Assembly: GCF_016807185.1 (NCBI RefSeq)
Contig: NZ_JAEVYN010000002.1
Span: forward strand, 1,702,650 to 1,762,632
DNA length: 59,983 nt
Source of the DNA: Leptolyngbya sp. Cla-17
Lineage (GTDB): Bacteria > Cyanobacteriota > Cyanobacteriia > Leptolyngbyales > Leptolyngbyaceae
Direction of reading: 5' to 3'
In this document: positions 9,209 through 17,781 of the stretch, in pieces
How the letters are laid out: each line of letters begins with the position of its first letter
How positions within the stretch are numbered: position 1 is the stretch's first letter
Notes under the pieces: generated by a model
What the model was told of the DNA's origin: nothing
What the model saw: the letters and a program-made list of their open reading frames with translations, nothing else
The model's database searches: none
Program-made: the position numbers and the translations under genes

Positions 9209-9321
9209 CTGTCACCATTTCAACGTCATAGGATATGGTGACAGAAATTGGAATATATAAGCGATTTGAAGTCTGTAATTCTGCGCGATCGCGCTACTCC
9301 TGATTACCCACTTTTTTAGAA

Positions 9322-10665
9322 ATGCGACTTATGAATGAGCAATCAGCCGAACTATTTGAAAAAATTCGTCAACAGTTTGATAGCGCACCCTACCCCAGCA
9401 CACCCCTTGAGCAAAATCCTCAAGATGCTCATAATCTTCTGTACGCACATAATTTGGTTACATCTCAATATCTGCGTAACCAAACCTTAATTTCTACCGA
9501 CGGCAAAGTTATTTTAGATGCTGGGTGTGGCACAGGCTTTAAATCCTTAGTATTGGCATCAGCAAATCCCGGGGCCAAAATTGTTGGAATTGATTTATCT
9601 AAAGAAGCGGTTGACTTAGCAAAGCAACGACTACAGTTCTATGGATTTGAAAATGCAGAGTTCGTCGTCACGTCGATTGAAGCGCTACCCAGCTTAGGCA
9701 TGGAGTTTGACTACATCAACTGCGATGAAGTTTTGTATTTACTGCCAGATATTGCAAGCGGCTTGCAGGCGATGAAAGCGGCACTTAAGCCAAACGGTAT
9801 TATTCGAGCAAATCTCCACAGTGCCACTCAACGAGTTGACTTTTTTCGGGCACAACAAGTCTTCAAGCTGATGGGGTTAATGGACTCTAACCCTGAAGAA
9901 ATGGAGATTGAAATTGCTAGAGAAACCTTTGGGGCATTGGCAGACTGGGTCAATCTAAAAAACAAAGTTTGGCAGGATGCTGCACAGCGAAAGGCGGTAG
10001 AGTCAAAGGAATGGGTCTTGATGAACTATCTGTTTCAAGGCGACAAAGGCTACACCATTGCCGACCTATTTGCAGCCTTGAGATCTGCCGACCTGGAATT
10101 TATTAGCATGGTGAACTGGCGAGATTGGGAAATTTTAGATTTGTTTAAAGATGCTGACGATTTACCAATCTTTTGGGCAATGAGCCTCCCAAACGTTTCT
10201 ATGGAGCAGCGATTGCAGTTATTTGAACTGTTGCATCCCATTAGTCGCCTGCTAGATTTTTGGTGTGGGCATCCTGATCAGACGAAGGCCTTTACCCCGA
10301 TCGCCGATTGGTCAGAAGACGACTGGAAAACTGCAAAAGTCCGCCTGCATCCCCAATTGAAAAACTTGAAATTGCACGAGGAATTGGTGCAAAGCATTGA
10401 AACTCATCAACCGTTTAGCTTAGGCGGCTATCTTTTAGGACAGGCAAACACTTCAGTGACTCTAGAAAGCACAGTTGCAGCCACTCTTCTGCCTTTGTGG
10501 GATGAGCCACAATCTGTTGCGGCACTCATGGAGCGATCTCGCCAGATTCAACCACTCAACCCAGTCACTTTGGAACCCCGCACGACAGCAGCAATCTTGA
10601 ATGACCTGATAGTGCTTCTAACTCGGTTAGAAGTCTTTCTTTACGTTCTTTTGGAATTGGAATAA
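9322..10665 (+). CDS. Class I SAM-dependent methyltransferase with C-terminal extension
   Basis: The 447-residue protein has a Rossmann methyltransferase core at about 60-175: motif I VILDAGCGTGFKSLVLA, the acidic loop IVGIDLSKEAVDLAKQRL and motif IV-like YINCDEVLYLLPDI. The remaining 270 residues form an extra helical domain (KGYTIADLFAALRSADLEF and beyond) that I do not recognise. A second ATG three codons in (position 9331) is possible. Its position next to rfaE2 and upstream of a pilin and a SPINDLY glycosyltransferase suggests modification of a surface polymer or protein, but this is context only. Confidence 0.85.
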   Translation: MRLMNEQSAELFEKIRQQFDSAPYPSTPLEQNPQDAHNLLYAHNLVTSQYLRNQTLISTDGKVILDAGCGTGFKSLVLASANPGAKIVGIDLSKEAVDLAKQRLQFYGFENAEFVVTSIEALPSLGMEFDYINCDEVLYLLPDIASGLQAMKAALKPNGIIRANLHSATQRVDFFRAQQVFKLMGLMDSNPEEMEIEIARETFGALADWVNLKNKVWQDAAQRKAVESKEWVLMNYLFQGDKGYTIADLFAALRSADLEFISMVNWRDWEILDLFKDADDLPIFWAMSLPNVSMEQRLQLFELLHPISRLLDFWCGHPDQTKAFTPIADWSEDDWKTAKVRLHPQLKNLKLHEELVQSIETHQPFSLGGYLLGQANTSVTLESTVAATLLPLWDEPQSVAALMERSRQIQPLNPVTLEPRTTAAILNDLIVLLTRLEVFLYVLLELE

Positions 10666-10790
10666 CCCAATAAAAGGGAAAAAAGGAAAAAAAACTGGGT
10701 GGCTGATATGAAAGTGCAAAAGCGTGGGTAACTTACATTTACAAGGGTTTAGACACCCACCCCGCGCCTTTATTAAGGAGAAACCTCATC

Positions 10791-11378
10791 ATGAATACAG
10801 AGTTTAAAGCGAAGTTCCTCGGCCACCTCAATCAACGTAAAAAGGGCGACAAAGGTTTTACCCTGATTGAATTGTTGGTTGTCATCATTATTATTGGTAT
10901 TTTGGCTGCTATAGCATTGCCCGCCTTCTTAAACCAAGCAAACAAAGCCAAGCAGTCTGAGGCAAAAACGAATTCTGGCTCTGTGAACCGCGCTCAGCAA
11001 GCTTACTATCTAGAAAAAGCCGAGTTTGTTGGAACGGGTGACGTTGAATTCGGTAAGTTAGGATTAGGCATTAAAACCCAGTCTGGAAACTATAAGTTTG
11101 TGATTCCAGACGGTGGTAAAGACAGTACGGCTGCCACCATTCAAGCTCAACCCCTCAAGGCTGGCAGTGATACTATCAAGGCATACATCGGCGGTGTAAA
11201 TGCCGGTCAGATTGCAGCAACGAAAGAAGCTACAACTCTCACTGTCTTGTGTGAAGGGATTGATGCCCCAATCGCAACTGGAGCAACAGGTGTCGAGACG
11301 GCAACTTATGATGCCGCTGGTGGTCCTAAGTGCCCTGGTACATACAATGACGTAGCAACTGGCAAGCCCAGCGTCTAG
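10791..11378 (+). CDS. Type IV pilin-like prepilin protein (GspH/PilA class)
   Basis: The N-terminus has a short positively charged leader ending in KGDKG, then FTLIELLVVIIIIGILAAIA, the prepilin peptidase cleavage site with Glu at mature position 5. The hydrophobic helix is followed by a globular domain of about 140 residues with two Cys near the C-terminus (VLCEG and GPKCPG) that could form the D-region disulfide loop. The mature protein would assemble into a pilus or pseudopilus after PilD processing. A strong ribosome-binding site AAGGAG lies 12 bp upstream and a Rho-independent terminator follows, so it is probably a single-gene, highly expressed unit. Which pilin class (major or minor) is not determined. 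Confidence 0.93.
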   Translation: MNTEFKAKFLGHLNQRKKGDKGFTLIELLVVIIIIGILAAIALPAFLNQANKAKQSEAKTNSGSVNRAQQAYYLEKAEFVGTGDVEFGKLGLGIKTQSGNYKFVIPDGGKDSTAATIQAQPLKAGSDTIKAYIGGVNAGQIAATKEATTLTVLCEGIDAPIATGATGVETATYDAAGGPKCPGTYNDVATGKPSV

Positions 11379-11429
11379 CTGCACTCCGCTTTTAACTGTG
11401 TAGTCTATTGGTTTAGCCAATTGGAGAAG

Positions 11430-11469
11430 CAGCGGGTAGGAAGTAATCCACTTCTTACCCGCTGTTTTT
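11430..11469 (+). terminator. Rho-independent terminator of the pilin-like gene
   Basis: A 15-bp stem (11430-11444 pairing with 11450-11464, one G-U pair) with loop AATCC is followed by five T residues. It lies about 50 bp after the stop codon of the pilin-like gene. Confidence 0.9.
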
Positions 11470-11577
11470 CCAATGGTGAGTTGCACAAGATCTGGGCTAC
11501 CAAAAGGACTGACACACTTCAACCTGCCAACTTGAGGTAAGCAATAATTAGTAAAATCTCTTCTGTGGTACATAACT

Positions 11578-11787
11578 ATGACTGAGCTACTCGAACGGGT
11601 AGTCGATCAACTGAGAACGTTACCTGCTGATGAACAGGATTTAATTACCGCGCGGCTGGTTGCTGAGTTAGAAGACGAGCAGATATGGAAAGCTCAGTTT
11701 GAAGCGACGATGGATGATCAATGGGATCGAATCGCTGAGAGGATACGACAGGAAATGGCTGCTACAGACGGTTTTTCCAATGACTAA
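11578..11787 (+). CDS. Small antitoxin-like protein, translationally coupled to the next gene
   Basis: A 69-residue acidic, helical protein (MTELLERVVDQLRTLPADEQ at the start, then ITARLVAELEDEQIW). The pattern LPxxEQDxIxxxLxxELEDExxW resembles cyanobacterial addiction-module antitoxins that usually sit before a RelE/ParE-type toxin. No toxin gene follows; instead the stop overlaps the start of the SPINDLY glycosyltransferase within ATGACTAA. It may be an orphan antitoxin or a repurposed regulator. The assignment is based on pattern only. Confidence 0.68.
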   Translation: MTELLERVVDQLRTLPADEQDLITARLVAELEDEQIWKAQFEATMDDQWDRIAERIRQEMAATDGFSND

Positions 11788-14005
11788 CAAATCGCTTTCG
11801 GCCAATTGGCAACAGCAAGCTGACCGCCTCATTCAACAGAACAACTATTCCCAAGCCGCTAGCTTATACGAACAGGCAATTGAAACAGAGCCAGACGTAA
11901 AATCTCACTACTGGCATTTGGGTATGTTGATGGTGCTGCAAGAGCAAGAGGCAGAAGCCCAAACAATTTGGCTGATGGCCATGGCAGACGGCGAGCTAGA
12001 GCAGATTGACCAGTGGACAGTTGAACTGGGGCAAGTGTTAGTCGCAGCTGCAATACATCAAACTGAGCGGGAAAATCTTGCAGCAGCATGGGCACTTCGG
12101 CGACACCTGCAAGAAATTTCCCCAGATGATTTGAATAATCGTTTAAATCTGGTTTCTCTTGCGATCGCCTTAGAAAACCTGACTCCCAATGATTTGCAGG
12201 AAACCGACATCATTTCCTTACTCAAAACATCGTCAGATCAGCTACTGGAAGTACCACTGCTGCTGCACCTGTTGAACCAAATTCTGACAGCCTTTGCACC
12301 TCATCCGATCGCGCTGGAATTTGCAGAGGCGTGTCTCAAGTGGGTCTCTGGCGATGTGATGGGCTTGATGACCGTGATGTTACCCGCATCCATCAGAATT
12401 GCCCATGCGCTACGCCAGCCAAAATTTGCCGCCGAGTTGTTAGCACTCTATTGCCGGGTGGATGACCAAAATATTGAAATTTTGGGTCATCTCTCCGGGT
12501 TCTATCAGGATGCCGATCTCTATGACTTGGGCATCCAGACTGCCCAACGCCGGGGTGGATTGCCAAGCAGCTTGCTAGAACAAATTTTTTCTAGCCATTT
12601 GCTCCTGCGCGGATTGATGACTCCTGGCGGATATTGGCAAGAAGGACTTATCGCCATCCAACAGCATCGGCAATTGTTAACCGCCTTACTTGAAACTGTT
12701 CCCACAATCGATATTCCACCGATTGAAATTACGCGCTTACTCACCTCTAGCTTCTTTTTGCCCTATTTCAAAGACGATCCCAAGCTCAATCGATCGCTGC
12801 AAAACCAGGTTGCAGCATGGAGCCAGACGGCGCTACATCAACGCGCTAGTAAACAAATAGTTCGCTATCAATCGAGATCGACTCCTCTTATCCCATCCAA
12901 TTCTGTACGTCCATTAAAAATTGGCTATCTATCTCACTGTATGGCGCGCCATTCCGTTGGCTGGCTGGCACGCTGGCTGATCAAGCATCACGATCGCAGT
13001 CGTTTTCAACTTCATGGCTATTTCATCAACGATCGCAAACACGACTCGCTTTATCAGTGGTACGTGAATCAGATGGATCACGCCTGTCGGATTGGTGTAG
13101 AAGTACCAGATAGCGAAGATTTAGCAGAGCGCATTTATCAAGATGATATTGATATTTTGATTGATCTCGATAGTATTACGTTGGATCTAAGCTCTGATAT
13201 TTTGGCGCTTAAGCCTGCCCCCATTCAAGTGACATGGCTCGGCTGGGATGCCACCGGAATTCCTGGTGTAGATTACTTTATCGCCGATCCCTATGTGCTA
13301 CCAGACAACGCCCAAGATTATTACACTGAAACCATTTGGCGCTTACCCCAAACCTATATCGCTGTGGATGGCTTTGAGGTAGAGGTGCCATCCCTCCGCC
13401 GCGATCACCTAGATATTTCTAACGATGCTGTCATTTTCCTCAGCGCTCAAAAAGGATACAAGCGCCATGCTGATACTGCCCATTTACAAATGCGAATTAT
13501 TAAGAACGTTCCCAACAGCTATTTCTTAATTAAAGGCTCTGCCGAACAGGATTCGATTCAGCAGTTTTTTATTGAAATTGCGTTATCAGAAGGTGTGGCT
13601 CCTGATCGATTGAGATTTCTCCCTGAAACTCTGACAGAGGGAGTTCATCGGGCAGATCTAGCGATCGCTGATGTGGTGCTAGATACTTATCCTTATAATG
13701 GTGCCACTACTACCCTCGAAACCCTGTGGATGGGAGTGCCACTGATTACACGAGTGGGTGAGCAATTTGCCGCCCGTAACAGCTACACTATGCTCAAAAA
13801 TGTGGGCATCGAGGAAGGGATTGCCTGGACGGATGAAGAGTATGTAGAGTGGGGCGTCCGCCTAGGAACTGATGCTGCCCTGCGCCAACAGATCCATTGG
13901 AAACTGCGGCGATCGCGCCAAACCTCGCCCCTGTGGAACGCTGCGCAATTTACCCGCGAAATGGAAGAGGCCTATCAACAGATGTGGATTCACTGCAAGC
14001 AATAA
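11780..14005 (+). CDS. SPINDLY-type O-linked N-acetylglucosamine transferase with TPR region
   Basis: The protein (741 residues from this start) has N-terminal TPR-like helices at about 10-60 (LIQQNNYSQAASLYEQAI), a central helical region to about 370, and a GT41 catalytic domain at about 395-740. GT41 markers are KIGYLSHCMARHSVGWL, PAPIQVTWLGWDATGIPGVD, YFIADPYVLP and VLDTYPYNGATTTLETLWMG. GT41 enzymes transfer GlcNAc to Ser/Thr of proteins. The start is set at 11780, where ATG overlaps the stop of the preceding small gene; an upstream frame extension to 11699 would lie entirely inside that gene. Placement after a pilin gene makes a surface-protein target plausible but unproven. Confidence 0.9.
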   Translation: MTNKSLSANWQQQADRLIQQNNYSQAASLYEQAIETEPDVKSHYWHLGMLMVLQEQEAEAQTIWLMAMADGELEQIDQWTVELGQVLVAAAIHQTERENLAAAWALRRHLQEISPDDLNNRLNLVSLAIALENLTPNDLQETDIISLLKTSSDQLLEVPLLLHLLNQILTAFAPHPIALEFAEACLKWVSGDVMGLMTVMLPASIRIAHALRQPKFAAELLALYCRVDDQNIEILGHLSGFYQDADLYDLGIQTAQRRGGLPSSLLEQIFSSHLLLRGLMTPGGYWQEGLIAIQQHRQLLTALLETVPTIDIPPIEITRLLTSSFFLPYFKDDPKLNRSLQNQVAAWSQTALHQRASKQIVRYQSRSTPLIPSNSVRPLKIGYLSHCMARHSVGWLARWLIKHHDRSRFQLHGYFINDRKHDSLYQWYVNQMDHACRIGVEVPDSEDLAERIYQDDIDILIDLDSITLDLSSDILALKPAPIQVTWLGWDATGIPGVDYFIADPYVLPDNAQDYYTETIWRLPQTYIAVDGFEVEVPSLRRDHLDISNDAVIFLSAQKGYKRHADTAHLQMRIIKNVPNSYFLIKGSAEQDSIQQFFIEIALSEGVAPDRLRFLPETLTEGVHRADLAIADVVLDTYPYNGATTTLETLWMGVPLITRVGEQFAARNSYTMLKNVGIEEGIAWTDEEYVEWGVRLGTDAALRQQIHWKLRRSRQTSPLWNAAQFTREMEEAYQQMWIHCKQ

Positions 14006-14030
14006 GCCAAGGTTAGCTCATTGCTTGCAG
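13993..14030. other. Perfect 11-bp inverted repeat across the stop codon
   Basis: CTGCAAGCAAT at 13993-14003 pairs with ATTGCTTGCAG at 14020-14030, with a 16-nt loop. It includes the stop region of the glycosyltransferase and sits before the convergent FkbM gene. There is no T run, so it is only a weak terminator candidate. Confidence 0.6.
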
Positions 14031-14047
14031 GCCAAGTTATGCACTGG

Positions 14048-15013
14048 TCAAGTCAAAAGATGCTTAATATTAGACATTATCGGCAATGATTCCAAGTCTG
14101 ATTGGGTTAACTCAGGAATTTGACGAAGGCTTTCAACTAGACTGTTTGCCACATTATAGAGAGGGTCATGAGATCCATATTCTAAAGTTAAGAATTCCAA
14201 GAGTTCAAGCGCATAGTCAGTCAATCCTAAAATATCAGCAATGCAGGCCAATTTGAGAATTGCGGATGGTTGTTTGAAAACGCTAGAAGAATTTTCATGA
14301 AAAGGATCACGCAAATAGAAAGCATCTCCCCATAGGATTTGTCCAGGGCGAGATGTTGAACAGATAGGTGATCGTGACCATCGAGCTACATCTAGATCAA
14401 AGAGCGTAAAGCCGTGCTTTCTAGCAAAATTATCTACATCTGCAAATAATGGCTGATTCACATACAAATGGGAAAATTCTACTTCCACTTGTATAGCCAA
14501 AATACCCTGATCCAATAGATTGGTTGCTCCTTCCAATACCTGAAGATCTGCACCCTGAACATCAACTTGTAAAAAATCAATCGAATTTAGACTTTTTCTC
14601 TGGAAAAAAGAGTCTAATGTTGTAGTCTCTAGGTCTATTGTAAAATCTAAACCTGATAGCTCCAGCATCCCATCAAATCGTTTGAGAAAAGGTTCGTTTG
14701 GTCGATACAACGAGCTACACATTGGACTGTGAGTAACATATAAAGTGGCTTCCCCAACAGTGTTAGCTAGTACAACTGAAAAATGCTCCTCGTGCCAGTC
14801 GATTTTTCGAGCTTCAATGTTGGCATTTGCAATATTACAAGCATCTTCATCAGCGTCAAATCCATAAATTGCTAAGTTTGGCGCGAATATTCCCCAATCT
14901 TGACTGCCATAATCATTGCTGTTACAAAGTTTACGAGAGCCAACATTACAAATTGTCATAGAGATCTGGTCTAGATGACCACTCTGCTTAAGGCTATGCA
15001 GAAACAACGACAT
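14048..15013 (-). CDS. FkbM-family methyltransferase
   Basis: The 321-residue protein contains the FkbM methyltransferase pattern: an acidic motif-I region around GFDADEDACNIANANIEA, DFLQVDVQGADLQVLEGA at about 175-192 (the most diagnostic FkbM segment) and IQVEVEFSHLY. FkbM enzymes O-methylate sugars or small molecules using SAM. The gene is convergent with the SPINDLY glycosyltransferase and divergent from another methyltransferase at 15241. The last 60 residues are helical and unassigned. A role in decorating glycans of the neighbouring pathway is a reasonable inference. Confidence 0.87.
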   Translation of the reverse strand: MSLFLHSLKQSGHLDQISMTICNVGSRKLCNSNDYGSQDWGIFAPNLAIYGFDADEDACNIANANIEARKIDWHEEHFSVVLANTVGEATLYVTHSPMCSSLYRPNEPFLKRFDGMLELSGLDFTIDLETTTLDSFFQRKSLNSIDFLQVDVQGADLQVLEGATNLLDQGILAIQVEVEFSHLYVNQPLFADVDNFARKHGFTLFDLDVARWSRSPICSTSRPGQILWGDAFYLRDPFHENSSSVFKQPSAILKLACIADILGLTDYALELLEFLTLEYGSHDPLYNVANSLVESLRQIPELTQSDLESLPIMSNIKHLLT

Positions 15014-15240
15014 GGGCTATTTCTTTAAAGTAGATGGGTCAATGACATTAAAGGATTGAGTAGATGGGCTTGAAGACCAAATCTAATATCTGTGATCTCT
15101 GTCTAAGGCCTATGATCTTAGCTTGATTCTACAAACAATTAGGAATAGCCAGACGTGGATGCAGCCAAACATGTTAAAAGACTAAAAGTAAGGGATGCTT
15201 TTCTATCTATTTGAGTCAAATGAACAAGTAAATACTGACG

Positions 15241-15780
15241 ATGCTAAAGCTACACATTGGTGGTACCGAGTTTCATCCAGACTGGAAAATCTTGGATATA
15301 GAGCCACGTCCAGAAGTTGAATATGTGGGAGATGCTCAGGATTTAAGCCAGTTTGCAGACGGCGCGATCGACCAAATTTATGCAAGCCATGTTTTAGAAC
15401 ATTTTTACTATGGCTTAAATAACGAACTTCTGCTAGTTCTTCAAGAATGGCACCGAGTACTGAAGCCAGAGGGCAGTTTGCTCATCAGTGTGCCAGATTT
15501 AAAGGCACTATGTTGGCTCTACTTACATCCCAATCTTGAGGCGTTGGAGCGGCATCATTTAATGCGAATTATGTTTGGTGGCCAGGTGAATCTATACGAT
15601 GTGCATAAGGTTGGCTTTGATTTTGAGACACTGGGTCTTTATTTACAAGAAGCTGGTTTTCAGAATTATGAGCGGGTTGTGGAGTTCAATTTATTCAACG
15701 ATTGCAGCAGTATGCGCCTGCTAGATACCCTGATTAGTCTGAATGTGATTGCTACGAAATCGAAAATAGAGCAAGCATAG
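15241..15780 (+). CDS. Methyltransferase type 11-like protein, short
   Basis: A 179-residue Rossmann methyltransferase of the polysaccharide-associated kind: it begins directly with KLHIGGTEFHPDWKILDIEP, then DQIYASHVLEHF, WHRVLKPEGSLLISVPDL and a C-terminal GFDFETLGLYLQEAGF. The glycine-rich motif is reduced to HIGG, as in similar proteins found in capsule and LPS clusters. It is probably cytosolic and SAM-dependent; the substrate is unknown. It is divergent from the FkbM gene across a 227-bp gap. Confidence 0.85.
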   Translation: MLKLHIGGTEFHPDWKILDIEPRPEVEYVGDAQDLSQFADGAIDQIYASHVLEHFYYGLNNELLLVLQEWHRVLKPEGSLLISVPDLKALCWLYLHPNLEALERHHLMRIMFGGQVNLYDVHKVGFDFETLGLYLQEAGFQNYERVVEFNLFNDCSSMRLLDTLISLNVIATKSKIEQA

Positions 15781-15913
15781 ATAATGGTGGCAGATGATAC
15801 AATGCCATAGCTCTTAATCCAACGAGTCTCGGCTAGGTAGTTCGCTCAAACCATACAGCAATTTACCGTTCCAAAGCCGAAACTATGGATGCAACTGGGT
15901 AATTTGCCCGTTC

Positions 15914-16513
15914 ATGGTTGACCGTTTCACTGTGGCTATTTCGACTGAATTGCTATGGGCGCTGATTGGCTTGCTTCTTACAATTGGCGGCACTTTTCTC
16001 CCCGCATCGGTGGCAGTTCCTAGCCGAGATTGGGGACACCAAGCCATTCAAATGTATGCCTTGGGAATTACTTATCAGTTTGGGGCGGGTCTGCTTGTGG
16101 GCTGTGTCGCTGGCAAAAATCCGGCAACATTGTCTCAAGTCGCTTACGTTTTATTGGGATTAACACCCTGGTTTCCCGTTTTTTCCAAGGGCGGTGGATT
16201 GGGATATTTAGCGGAACCCAGTTTCGGCTACATTTTGGGATTTATTCCTGGTGCCTGGATATGTGGCTATTTGGCATTCAAAGCGGTTCCCAAGTTGGAG
16301 GTACTCCTGATTAGCTGCCTAACAGGATTGCTGAGTATTCACTTCACAGGATTATTGTATCTGGGGGGACTGCGGTTGTTGGGTGTGGTGAAACCGATAG
16401 AGTTTATCCAGTTGTTGCTAAAATTTTCGGTGGAGGCGTTGCCGGGTCAGTTTGCGGTGGTTTGTGCAGTAACGATTCTGGCGTATGGATTGCGCCGCCT
16501 ATTGTTTTACTAA
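15914..16513 (+). CDS. bioY: Biotin transporter substrate-binding subunit
   Basis: A hydrophobic 199-residue protein with about six membrane segments and the BioY signature GGGLGYLAEPSFGYILGF at about 96-113. BioY is the S component of biotin ECF transporters and can work alone or with shared EcfAT subunits, none of which lie in this window. It precedes lspA and purE on the same strand with a 190-bp gap containing no strong terminator. There are no oddities in length. Confidence 0.88.
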   Translation: MVDRFTVAISTELLWALIGLLLTIGGTFLPASVAVPSRDWGHQAIQMYALGITYQFGAGLLVGCVAGKNPATLSQVAYVLLGLTPWFPVFSKGGGLGYLAEPSFGYILGFIPGAWICGYLAFKAVPKLEVLLISCLTGLLSIHFTGLLYLGGLRLLGVVKPIEFIQLLLKFSVEALPGQFAVVCAVTILAYGLRRLLFY

Positions 16514-16703
16514 GCTCTAACCATTCGTCGGACTTCGACGTGAGCGCTCAGTCAAACGACGCTCACAAAAGCCCTAGCCATCTCCCCCAGGAGAGGGAAC
16601 TAGACCAGAAAAGCCTTTCTCCTTGGAAAAAAGGGTTGGGATGAAGCAAGTACATGTTTTAGATAACGCCTCTTATCATGCGATCTCTCTTTTGAATAGT
16701 TCA

Positions 16704-17195
16704 ATGTTTTCTAAAAATCGCTTCTTTTGGTTCGCTGCTTTGGCTGGTTTAGTCCTTGATCGCTTAAGTAAGTTTTGGGTCGTCTATACTTTTCCCCTCA
16801 CCGAGCCGCCGCAAACCTTAGCGCTGATTCCAGATGTGTTTCATTTTACTTATGTAGTCAATACGGGGGCAGCCTTCAGCTTTTTCGCCCAAGGGGTGGG
16901 TTGGCTACGCTGGCTGTCTTTGGGAGTCAGTGTGGCGCTACTGCTATTGGCGTGGTTCGGACCCACTCTGAGCAAGTGGGAGCAGCTTGGCTATGGCTTC
17001 ATATTATCGGGGGCTTTAGGCAATGGCATTGATCGTTTCATATTGGGGCAAGTCGTTGATTTTCTTGACTTTCGCCTGATTCGATTTCCGGTGTTTAATT
17101 TGGCAGATACCTTTATCAATGTTGGGATTGTGTGTCTACTGATTAGCAGTTTTGCTCAATCCTCCAACTCTACAAACAGGAATAAATCCTCTTGA
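16704..17195 (+). CDS. lspA: Lipoprotein signal peptidase (signal peptidase II)
   Basis: LspA cleaves diacylglyceryl-modified prolipoproteins at the inner membrane. The four membrane segments and both catalytic aspartate motifs are present: VVNTGAAFSFF, GNGIDRFILGQVVDFLDF and FNLADTFINVGI. The frame is open upstream to 16623, and ATGs at 16641 and 16704 are possible. I chose 16704 because it gives the usual 163 residues with the hydrophobic helix starting near residue 6. The stop overlaps the TTG start of purE, so the two are translationally coupled. Confidence 0.92.
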   Translation: MFSKNRFFWFAALAGLVLDRLSKFWVVYTFPLTEPPQTLALIPDVFHFTYVVNTGAAFSFFAQGVGWLRWLSLGVSVALLLLAWFGPTLSKWEQLGYGFILSGALGNGIDRFILGQVVDFLDFRLIRFPVFNLADTFINVGIVCLLISSFAQSSNSTNRNKSS

Positions 17196-17719
17196 CAATA
17201 CTCAAACAACCTTTAATTGGCATCATTATGGGCAGCGATTCAGATTTGCCGACCATGCAAGCGGCGATCGCAGTGTGTGAAGAGTTTGGGGTTTCTTATG
17301 AGGTTGCCATCGTCTCTGCCCATCGCACCCCAGAACGTATGGTGAACTACGCCCAAACTGCCCATCAACGCGGCTTGAAAGTCATTATCGCGGGGGCGGG
17401 GGGGGCTGCTCACTTGCCGGGAATGGTTGCCGCCTTAACTCCTCTGCCTGTGATTGGGGTGCCCGTTGCTAGTCGCCATTTGCAGGGCATCGATTCTCTC
17501 TATTCGATTGTGCAAATGCCTGGGGGAATTCCAGTTGCCGCTGTGGCGATCGACAATGCTAAAAACGCAGGATTGCTCGCCGTGCAAATGCTAGCAAGCC
17601 ATGATTCTGCTCTATTAGAAAAAGTACAACAGTACCGCCAGAGCCTAGAGCAAATGGTGATGGAAAAGCAGGCGAAGTTGGAGCAGATGGGGTATAAGAA
17701 GTATTTGGAACAGATGTAA
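17192..17719 (+). CDS. purE: N5-carboxyaminoimidazole ribonucleotide mutase
   Basis: PurE class I converts N5-CAIR to CAIR in purine biosynthesis. Motifs: IGIIMGSDSDLPTM, SAHRTPERM, GAGGAAHLPGMVAALT and GVPVASRHLQGIDSLYSIVQ. The start is TTG in TTGA overlapping the lspA stop; the first residues then give the canonical PurE N-terminus. Its C-terminal 30 residues (KVQQYRQSLEQMVMEKQAKL) form a usual helical tail. There is no purK nearby. Typical length (175). Confidence 0.94.
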   Translation: MTILKQPLIGIIMGSDSDLPTMQAAIAVCEEFGVSYEVAIVSAHRTPERMVNYAQTAHQRGLKVIIAGAGGAAHLPGMVAALTPLPVIGVPVASRHLQGIDSLYSIVQMPGGIPVAAVAIDNAKNAGLLAVQMLASHDSALLEKVQQYRQSLEQMVMEKQAKLEQMGYKKYLEQM

Positions 17720-17747
17720 GGTTTCGGGTTTCGGGTTTCGGGTTTTG
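17720..17747. repeat. Heptamer tandem repeat GGTTTCG x4
   Basis: Three perfect GGTTTCG units plus a fourth with one change (GGTTTTG) follow immediately after the purE stop. This is the short tandem repeat (STRR) type frequent in filamentous cyanobacterial genomes. Confidence 0.85.
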
Positions 17748-17781
17748 AAGTTTAGTTTTGGGGCTAGAAGAAACTCCACCT

